A stretch of DNA of 64,000 nt, from contig CM062296.1 of the NCBI GenBank assembly GCA_031216915.1, forward strand, positions 662,781,838-662,845,837, given 5' to 3'. The notes under the pieces are model-generated. The model made no database searches, was not told the DNA's origin, and saw only the letters and a program-made list of their open reading frames with translations. Below are positions 56,140 through 64,000 of this stretch, piece after piece. Position 1 is the first letter of the stretch, and every line of letters starts with the position of its first letter. This DNA comes from Pictodentalium vernedei. Its lineage: Eukaryota > Mollusca > Scaphopoda > Dentaliida > Dentaliidae. The translations under genes were made by a program, and so were the position numbers.

Positions 56140-57131
56140 CAAATGTAAAAAAAATCTTCTCCAGAACCATCAATTAGAATCTTTTGATATTTTGTATATA
56201 AGATCTCTGGGGGAGGGTAGATTCAAATTTGTTCAAATCAAGTCCCTGGGTTAATATTTGGGCTCCTGTAGTGCAATATGAGGAAATTTCTTTAAAAATC
56301 TTCTTCAGATCCACCAGTCAAAAGCCTTTCATATTTGGTATACAACACCTCAAGGGGGTCAGAAAAAAGTTGGGCTCCCAAATTTGGGCTACACTCAAAA
56401 TTTATATTTTCAGATCCAATGGGCAGATGTGAACCAAATTTGTCATGTAATATATAACTGGGTCATAAGTAGTTCATTTATGCCGAAATGTTTTGGGTTT
56501 TTTTTCGCATGGGGGGTGGGGGGGAGGTGGGGTAGAGAGAGAGAACTACAGTAGTTGGAAACAAAACAAAAATGGTGTTCGGTACTTGTTTTTCAATACT
56601 TCACAGAACGGAGCTTGCTAGGAAGCTTTCTTCAGCCCAGCAGAAATGTATGGCCAAAAAAAGTTACCTCTGGTTGTGTCATTGCAAATCAAAAAATTGC
56701 CTTGCTGTTGATCACTTACTGATACACTCATCTCTTTAGACATCTTGAGCCAGGTGAGCATTTTAGGCTCACTTGAGCCTTTGGTATTTGTTATAAAACA
56801 TCTCTATGGGGGTCAGATTCAAGTTTGTTCAAATCGGGTCCCTGGATTAATATTTGGTCTCTCTGTTGTGGGGCTGGGGGGGGGGGGGGTGGTTGCAGTG
56901 ACATGACAACCCTTGGAAGTTTGGCAGTGCTTGTCTACAGCTGATAGAATTGGAAGCAGCCAGGAAGACCTATGATAATAATCTGACATGGACACTAGAG
57001 TTATGAATAATTTCATGACTTCATTCCTGTGTAGTGTTGATGAATCATGACTAACTGAATGTGATCTAAAATACTTGTTTGAACCACTTTGTCAGGTGTG
57101 CGATTAAGGCCCCTTCAGGCCTCTTGCTTTA
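56140..57131 (+). mobile_element. HINE-C core and 3' end, rearranged
   Basis: Core units at 56150-56470 and 56750-56860; an internal inverted motif CCAGGTGAGCATTTTAGGCTCACTTGAGCC (pairing GAGC.../...GCTC) near 56745; 3' end GTCAGGTGTGCG, AGGCCCCTTCAGGCCT hairpin, CTTGCTTT. G-run 56876-56889. Confidence 0.65.
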
Positions 57132-57797
57132 AATGAAAAATGAAAATTTTAGTCATCCAAGTAAAAGAAAATGCTAGCATCGTTCCCTATCCGTATTAGG
57201 TAAAGGGTTAAAGTGCACAGTGGTTAAAAATTAGTCACTCTGTTTTCACTTTTTAGTCACTCAGCCTTCATCAAGGTGAATAATTACTGTAACATGAATA
57301 AGGTTACCCATCCCCCACACACTGATGTCAAAATTTCAAGCAGGAAATTTTTCCCGTAATGCAACTGCGAAATAAACCAATTCAGTCCTTGGTGAAGACT
57401 TTTCACTTATCACAATTATGTGTGGTTGGTGAAAAGTATTCCTACGATTATGCGTCATGGGTAATGGGTATTTATTGAAGACAGCCTGTCTGGTCTGGTT
57501 CTTGGCATCCTGATGGGTTGACATCTACAGACCAATGAAATTGGAGGTCCAGTTATGTAAAATTCCAGTTCATGAATATTCTGTTATTCTGTTAGATGAC
57601 TTGGTGGCCCATAAACCACTTATTTGCTTGTTGAGTCTGGGACCACCTGCTGTGTAGTTGAAGTTCTGCGGACAAAATGAACCATGTATGAGAATTTTGT
57701 GTGATGTTACAATTTTTGTTAAACAAAAAAGACAATAATGATGTTCATAAATTATTTTCATGTTTGGCAAGTTTATATATTTCTTGATGAAATATTT
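57132..57797. other. Mostly unassigned; MITE fragments
   Basis: GTTAGGTAAAGGGTTAA near 57195 is the right end of a 5313-type MITE; 57300-57390 (CACACACTGATGTCAAAAT, AACCAATTCAGTC) is half of a 15946-type MITE; CACCAAGGACTGAATTGG-like pairing is weak. Confidence 0.5.
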
Positions 57798-58060
57798 TTT
57801 TAGCTGTGACAAGCCATGCTACATGTGGCGATGTCTGTCAGTCAGTCCATCTGTGACCAACGAGATTTGAAACTCAATAACTTTTTAAATACCGTGTGGA
57901 AGGACATCATATTTGGTATCATATATGTGAAATCTTACTGATGTCTAACCCCACGTTTAATGGAGGCGTTATTCATTGAATTTGGGCATAGTTAGTGCCC
58001 TTGATGGGTTTTGAATTTGTTTCCTTTTTGTCATCTGTCGCAGCTTATGTGAGAAGTTGC
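57798..58060 (+). mobile_element. HINE-G, shortened copy
   Basis: TTTTTTTAGCTGTGACAAGC, GTCTGTCAGTCAGTCC, then one core unit (ACTCAATAACTTTTTAAATAC ... TCATATTTGGTATC), ending near CATCTGTCGCAGCTTATG. Confidence 0.6.
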
Positions 58061-58377
58061 AATTTTTGCTGAATGTTTGGATCTCTCTTGATATATAATC
58101 TCAAATTGAAACCTGTAAAAGGTTTAATCTTTTGAACACTGGTGGAATTGTCCATGTCAATTCAATGACATCAATTAGAAGAGTCTATTTTCGTCATTTG
58201 AGGGTAGACTAATTAATATTTTCAATGTTCAGCCATCGGGCTGGGCCGGAAAAGCAGCTGCTTGGGTTCAAAGGGTTAATAAAAAAAAAGTTTACAAAGA
58301 AAACATCAATCTTGCCATATGAGGAGTAGATATGTGATACAAGTAAAATGGATAGAAATTTCACATATTTTTGAGCA

Positions 58378-59580
58378 CAGTGGAACACCCTATTAATTGT
58401 TGAATAGCCACTTTCCCAATGAAAATTATTCAATTAACAGGAGTATTAAATTAACAGGGATTGTGTCACTTTAACTGTATTCTAGAGATAAACTTAGCAT
58501 TTATTTAATGCTCAGGCATCAATTCACGCTGAAAAATTAAGTCATATTCCCCTGTCGGTCGGCAAAACGAAATATCAAAATGATATTTAGAAATCGATAT
58601 TTCATCGTAGGTTCGGATGACGAATCACATGTACTTTAAACGAGTCAGCACATCAGTAATGAATTCCAGAGTCCCAAATACAAACGAATTCGAATAATTG
58701 ATAGTGACAGTGACTAAATCAATTCATTAAATCAGCGGTTTCAAAGTTTGACTTTCTCATTCACCTTCCAGCGAAAAGCCGAAATCACTTTCAAATTTCT
58801 TCAGTTCAACTTCACACGTCTTCAGTGCATTGAGTTCAAAAAAAATAAAATGACGTGTCTTGTTATTGAAAATAAGAAAGTGGTGTTTTTTGTTATTCTA
58901 TTTCTTCGAAACACATTGCGATTATTTCAATTCGCCAGCCTTGGTAAATCGTAAAGTTAGGGGAGAAATAAGACGGGACTACTTTTTGTGCGGATATTCA
59001 CACATTCCAATGGTTGGAGTTTGGTTGTTGTAATTTTTGTATGGACGCCGGTTCGGCACATAAATTTTGCGCCTTAATGGCAAATAAAGGCCACAAATTG
59101 GAGAGTTTGTAGTCGTAGAGCATTAAATAAAAAGAAAATTCACGAAAATTTGATGAATACCGAAAATATCTCGTTCGTGGCTACAAGAAATATGAGGATC
59201 TTCATATTTCTTTGTAGCCACTCACGAGATATTTTCGGTATTCATCAAATTTTCGTGAATATCCTCTATTTATTCTATCATATCTTGTTTCACAGAGCTC
59301 CATAAGCTCTGTCAAACAAGATATAATAGATTAAATGCATGTATTGGATGTCCTGCGGTCAAATATGTCTATAAACAAAGGAAAACTGGGGAGAGTCATG
59401 TTAATTTCTCAACAGGTTACAAAATTTCTATTCATTTAACAGGAGTTTACTATATAACCTTTATTCAATGAACAGGTCAAATTTGTACTGGGGGTATGGT
59501 AAATGGTTTTGTGTTGGGAAATTATATTCAATTAACAGGGTTATTCAGTTAAGAGATATCCAATTAAGAGGGCTCCTCTG
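58378..59580. mobile_element. pogo/Tigger-like MITE with nested insertion
   Basis: Ends CAGTGGAACACCCTATTAAT and AATTAAGAGGGCTCCTCTG; TA follows on the right, mutated on the left. It aligns with 31550-32250 except for an extra block at about 58508-59269 that itself has ends TTAATGCTC/GAGCATTAA (58505, 59128) and a long palindrome. Confidence 0.72.
59138..59260. repeat. 123-bp near-perfect palindrome
   Basis: ATTCACGAAAATTTGATGAA and TACCGAAAATATCTCG return as CGAGATATTTTCGGTA and TTCATCAAATTTTCGTGAAT; the centre pairs CTACAAGAAATATGAGGATC with TTCATATTTCTTTGTAG. Only one or two mismatches. Confidence 0.9.
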
Positions 59581-59714
59581 TACTAAAATTGTGAAATGCT
59601 CTTCTTGTCCACACAATAATCTGTGGTTCTGCTGCATAAAGTGATCCTTTAGTAAATCATATAATAAAAATGCTTCTCAAAACATTCTGTCAGTGATTCC
59701 TAGCCTATTAAATC

Positions 59715-59960
59715 TTTACCCAATGATTAAGCTGCATTTGCCTACATAATTTTGAAATTGAGCAGTTGGAAAAAAAATTATTTTTCAAAAAAGTTCAACA
59801 AAAACCTATAATGTTTTCTCTCAGTGGAACAAGCATGTTAGCTCATTAGCTTGTTGCAATGAGCAGTCACATGATATAGTTTTGTTGACATTTTTTGAAA
59901 AATTTGAAAATAGAATAATTAAAATAAATTTTGATATGATGTGGTGGGTGAAGGGTTAAA
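59715..59960. mobile_element. TTAA-type foldback MITE
   Basis: Left AAATCTTTACCCAATGATTA, right GGTGAAGGGTTAA; the arms pair through AAAAAATTATTTTTCAAAAA and TTTTTTGAAAAATTTG; the centre pairs AACAAGCATGTTAGC/GCTAATGAGCTA loosely. Confidence 0.65.
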
Positions 59961-60844
59961 CTCTCAAAAATAGGTTATATTTATGTGTTTTCATGTATTA
60001 TCTGGTAACTCATTTAATTGTTTATCAGTCGGAATGTATTTACCACCCATGGGTGGATGATCACTACATTCAGATCGCTAGACAACAGAATAAAACTTAG
60101 AACATTGGGAAGATTCTCTAATTTGCCATATCTGGCATATCCCTTGTAAGAGGCACTCATTACGTACAATGTTGTTCAATAGTGGTAATGCTTCATTTCT
60201 GTCCCAAATGAGATGAGTGAAAAATAGATTGCTCCAAATTATTAAGATGGGCTGATAGTGGAGCTAGAATTGTTACACCACTTGTCCATGGTAATTGATT
60301 TTGGAATGTATACATGATTTTTTTCATAAGAATGTATTTTATAACATGCAGTATTTATTTTGCTCGTGTATGCGCGTGTATATTGGGATAGTAATTGCTC
60401 CAAATCATGTGGTACAGATATCTCAGGTCGATTCAATTTGACTTGGAAAACAATGACAAATGGAACCCTTTATATACTGGATCCACTAATATGCGGAAAT
60501 TGTAACTTACCTTGGTTTCACCGTAGTCAAGGTTATCAATATTCTTGTTGTTTTATGCCACCTTCAAACTTAGAAGTACTTTTTAAAACCATTTTTGTTA
60601 CGATACATCCACCCTTGATTATATTAGATGAGATGTCTGCGTGAACGTTATCCCCCAATTTGCGACATATCTGTAGACTACATATAATCCAATAAGCTTG
60701 AAAATCATTAAAAAGAATTTTAAAGAACCATCACTGACAATACTTGGAGATGGTCCCGGGGCAGTTCCTCTCAAAATCACCCCAACACTGGCATTTTGTC
60801 CCAATTGGGTTTTTGTACCAGAACGATTCATCCAAAAAGGCTGA
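59961..60844. other. Mostly unassigned
   Basis: Includes an open frame at 60360-60644 with a C-x(3)-C...C-x(2)-C pattern that I could not relate to a family. No splice or start evidence decides it. Confidence 0.4.
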
Positions 60845-61781
60845 CCGCTGGCAGCCATTTTGTACAAAATTAGGTGCAATCAGATTTTTGCACAGAACTT
60901 CCATATCAAAGCTCTGATTTGAATAATTTTTGTGTGAATGTATAGTACGATGGGATACATCACATATAATACAGGTTTTTTTCTCGTGCATAAATTATGC
61001 AAATTAGACTAACTTTGATCTATTTAGTGTTACTTTCAGCACTATAAGTTCAAATGCCAATACCGCTCAGGCTAGAGGCCGTATTTATGAATCGATCTTT
61101 ACGAAACTTCTTGAGTACCTTTGTTATCACTGTGGGACGAGAACAAGTGGTTTTGGGTGCGGTCCAAAATTCAAGATGGCCACCAGCAGCCATTTTGAAC
61201 TTTAGTTAGTGCAATCAGTTTTTTGTACAGAACTTCTGTATGAAAGTTCTGATTTGAATAAATTTTTGTATGAATGTTTAGTAACATGGAATACATCATA
61301 TATAATACGGGGTTTTTTATCATGCAGAAATTATGCAAATTAGATGAACTTTGATTTTTTCAGTGCTACTTGTATACAGTAGGTGCACATGTCAATACGG
61401 CTCGAGCTAGAGTATTTATGAACTGATCTTCATGAAACTTCTTGGGGTACCTTTGTTATCACCTTGTGACAGGAACGAGTGTTTTTGGGTGCCTTTGTTA
61501 TCACTGTGCTATGAGAAGAAATATTTTTGTGTTCATGCTGACTCACTCTGGGACTCAAAGATTTCTTTTCTAGTTTAGCAACTAACTGTCGCCCACCTTT
61601 ACAATACTTTACCTACACATTTGTTACAGGCTACGGTCAGCATTTATGTACAGACCGTTACAATACTTTACATGTACCTTTGTTATCAGGTCATTACCTA
61701 GATGTTTGTCATTGCTGTGTCACATACTATACATGTACATGTTTTAACAAGTTGAGCTACAGTGTCATTGACACTTTCATT
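60845..61781 (+). mobile_element. HINE-A, 3' part
   Basis: Two core units (GCCATTTTGTACAAAATTAG, GCTCAGGCTAGAGGCCGTAT) then the A-type 3' end: CAAGTTGAGCTACAGTGTCA, TGACACTTTCATT to 61781. It matches 3' parts ending at 3105 and 4649. Confidence 0.82.
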
Positions 61782-62975
61782 TAACTTACCTTGACAAAGT
61801 CAAGCTGAGCTTATCTAATCACTCTCCGTCCGATGACCTTCTGTCTACCCACTGCCCATCAACACCATGTTTTAGTCTTCTCCTCCAAAACCACTGGGCC
61901 ATTTCAAGAGAAAATTTGTGTGTGTGTGTGGCCCCCAAGGGTCATTGTATTTTCGTTCAACTCAACATACCCAGCCCCAAAGGGAGGCGGTGGAGGAAAA
62001 TGCTCCAAAATATTTTTTAAATTTTCTTCTCATGAACCAGTGGGTACAATGACTTGATATATTTTATGGAACTTCCTTTTCAGGTGTAGAATCAAGTTTG
62101 TTCAAACCAAGTTCGTGAAGCAATATTTGGCTTTATAATGGGAGGGGTAAGATTTTTGGCCCCACCCAAAATTTATATTTTTTTAACCTATTGTCCGATT
62201 TGAACCGAATTTGGTATGTGGTATCACTGGGTCATAAGTACTTGACTCATGCCAAAAAATAATTCACGCATCCATGTGGGAACCCCAGGAGCTAAAAATA
62301 GATATATTTTCAAATGCCCATATTTCCCAAACCACACGGAACAGAGAACTGTTATATGGTATGAAGCATCCTTAGGACCAGTAGAATTGAATGGTAACAA
62401 AAAATTGCCATCGGTTATGTTAGGGTGTTCTGTAGGGGAGGAGGGGGGTGGGGGGGGGGGAGGGAGGGAATGAAAAATTGCTGAGTCAGCATATTTGCAA
62501 AATAAATGTAAAATCTTTTCTCCAGAACCAATAGTCAGAATCTTTTGATATTTGGTATACAGCATCCATACTGGGGTCAGATACCAGTTTTTTGAAAATG
62601 AAGCTCATTGGTTCATATTTGAACTCAATACAGGAGCCCGAATTTTTAACTTAGGGCAACATGGGAAATACTCATTAAAAATCTTCATCTTCAGAACCAC
62701 CTGTCAGAATCTTTTAATGTTTGGTTTGCATCATTGTTATGAGGGTCAGATTCAAGATTGTTCAAACCAAGTCCCTTGGTTAATATTTGGGCTTTCTATG
62801 GAAGCCCAAATTTTAACTTAGTGCAATATGGGGGATATTTTTTAAAAATCTTCCTCAAATCCACCAGTCAGAATGCTATCATATTTGGTATACAACATCT
62901 CTAGAGGGGTCAGATTCAACTTTGTTGCCTGGGTTAATATTTGGGCTCCCTATGGAGCCAGAATTGGCCATGAAG
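61775..62975 (+). mobile_element. HINE-C core, starting at a HINE-A end
   Basis: TTTCATTTAACTTACCTTGA begins directly on the previous TTTCATT; then GACAAAGTCAAGCTGAGCTTA, CTCCAAAACCACTGGGCC and C cores to about 62975. G-rich tract 62432-62465. The 3' end is not found. Confidence 0.65.
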
Positions 62976-63152
62976 CTGAAGAATTAGAAATTTTGTATTC
63001 AGTACCCTCTCGAGGTGTGTAACTAAGTTCAATCCACGTAGGTTGTATCAAGGGGCTTCATAGGGGAGCTCCACTTTGTACATTATTGCATTAATAATGA
63101 GTTGCTGACAAAAATGTTCAGTTTTCCCATGTGGGAACCCCAGGAAGTAAGA

Positions 63153-63224
63153 GTAGGAAAAGTAAAGAGAAAAGCCAAATCCCGATCATCTAGGGCTGGT
63201 TTGCAATTTCCCGTTGGAAGAATC
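63153..63224 (+). pseudogene. Captured histone H2A coding fragment
   Basis: 24 codons read [16 protein letters not shown] followed by LQFPVGRI, which is the start of the canonical histone H2A core (near residues 8-31 of H2A) with small changes. The flanks on both sides are retroposon sequence: AGGAAGT before, and TTTACTATGGTAAGCAAG after, which are adjacent (within about 13 bp) in other copies. It is therefore an internal acquisition, most simply a template switch onto H2A mRNA during reverse transcription, or repair with an H2A filler. It has no start codon of its own in frame with H2A and is not a working histone gene. Confidence 0.85.
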
Positions 63225-63325
63225 CAATTTACTATGGTAAGCAAGTTCTGTTTTACTGATAAAATAGGACCCGGAACCAATGCCTGAGGTGGAAGTCCAT
63301 CAAAGTGGGCAGAATGGGTATTAAC

Positions 63326-63396
63326 AATTCGTCATCTGAGCGCTAGAATGTCCTATGTTCCATAGGGGACATTCTAGCACTCAGGTGACGAATTGT
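63326..63396. repeat. Palindrome inside the retroposon
   Basis: AATTCGTCATCTGAGCGCTA and GAATGTCC pair with GGACATTC and TAGCACTCAGGTGACGAATT; loop TATGTTCCATAG. Confidence 0.85.
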
Positions 63397-63495
63397 CTAA
63401 ACTTGACTTCATACCCATGTTGCGATCATGATATAGCCATAGATGCTTATAGTGACCTTAAAAATATCAATAAATAAATAAAAAGCTCAGTTTTC

Positions 63496-64000
63496 TGACT
63501 TATTCAACAAAAATCTGTTCTTTGTTATAGGGAGTTACCTTCTGCAATAATGAGACTTAACATGTTTGGTATTGACTGCAAAATAAAATTAAGTATCCTC
63601 AGCTGTTCTAATCAGTAGTACTAAAATATTTAAAATTATAAAATGCATTAAATTTCCCTCTGTACTGTTAGAAAAATGTGCAGGTAGAAATTATAAAATT
63701 TTGACATCAATGTGTAATGGATTAAACTCTAGAGCACCAGTATTTTATATTTATTATATAACTAACACAAAAATTAACCCAATACCACCATTTTGGACCC
63801 CTTTAATCCAATCTTGTAGAATAGGAGAGTGTGGTCTTCCCAACCCATATCCCACCCTCCTCTCAAATGAGGCTGTCAAACTATTAAGTCTGTATTTCTA
63901 TTACTCTCCACTCCAGTTGGGTTCGAGGGAATAAGAGTAATATTACATAAACATCCAATTCATCCCCTGAGTTCCAATGTGTTCTATGTGCCTACTGGCA
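63496..64000. other. Mostly unassigned
   Basis: 63690-63730 (TTTTGACATCAATGTG, GGATTAAAC) resembles the right half of the 15946 MITE. The last 40 bp match 18337-18372. No supported gene. Confidence 0.4.

Larger units (their letters stand above)
63127..63486 (+). mobile_element. Tail-A retroposon carrying a histone H2A fragment and a palindrome
   Basis: Starts CCATGTGGGAACCCCAGGAA and ends CCTTAAAAATATCAATAAAT, between target duplications TCAGTTTTC (63118-63126, 63487-63495). Relative to 54475-54695 two segments are extra: 63147-63228 (H2A coding sequence) and a 70-bp palindrome at 63326-63396. Confidence 0.85.

Noticed and set aside
60360..60644. 94-codon open frame with several Cys
   Set aside because: No family recognised, no splice or promoter evidence; the Cys spacing alone is not enough.

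Overview
The window is a repeat-dominated, AT-rich stretch of an animal genome. Genes have introns, every compact open frame that can be recognised belongs to a mobile element, and retroposons carry 8-14 bp target duplications. The mix (DIRS retrotransposon, Crypton-type recombinase relics, tandem-repeat-bearing Helentron-like elements, tRNA- and 5S-headed SINEs, TTAA foldback MITEs) suggests a marine lophotrochozoan, probably a mollusc. That is an inference; no single-copy gene here fixes the species. Only one likely host exon is seen: 55442-55588, resembling the 3' terminal exon of a synapse-associated protein 1 (SYAP1/Sap47) homologue.

Layout. 1-4649: 334-bp-unit tandem repeats (called here HINE-A). 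4650-19000: scattered MITEs, SINEs, a Crypton/KIAA1958-like recombinase pseudogene (8520-9300) and a tandem-core element of family C (14320-15830). 19500-27738: a HINE-B element interrupted by a complete-ended DIRS retrotransposon (19553-25965: inverted terminal repeats, gag, RT/RNase H, tyrosine recombinase, internal complementary region) and by two nested SINEs. 28690-35305: HINE-B and -E elements, SINEs, a pogo-like MITE splitting a 20-codon tandem repeat. 35304-39935: three nested elements (A, D, C), with a 2.1-kb, 122-bp-unit satellite inside C. 40290-41810: family F repeats, then an AP-endonuclease relic. 43348-46936: HINE-B with about 20 core units, in part organised as a 572-bp higher-order repeat. 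50640-54080: a TIR-bounded element with one intact 652-codon minus-strand gene for a PIN/FEN1-like nuclease with a C-terminal CXC cysteine domain; this is the best candidate for an undescribed mobile system. 54213-64000: SINE-like retroposons, foldback MITEs, more A and C cores, and a retroposon carrying a fragment of histone H2A coding sequence.

How the parts work together. The A, B and C families share one plan: a T-run followed by TAGCT..., a subterminal inverted repeat, internal tandem repeats, the complementary subterminal repeat, then a short 3' hairpin and a T-rich end. This is the layout known for Helentron-associated elements (DINE-1/pearl type). The arms covary between families, which is the strongest evidence. 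The retroposons are modular: tRNA or 5S rRNA heads, one common body, and two alternative 3' tails; one tail also ends a headless family. Several insertions have reconstructible empty sites, so the order of events can be read.

Family labels A-G, 'tail A' and 'tail B' are mine, for this window only. Boundaries of diverged copies are good to roughly 10-50 bp.
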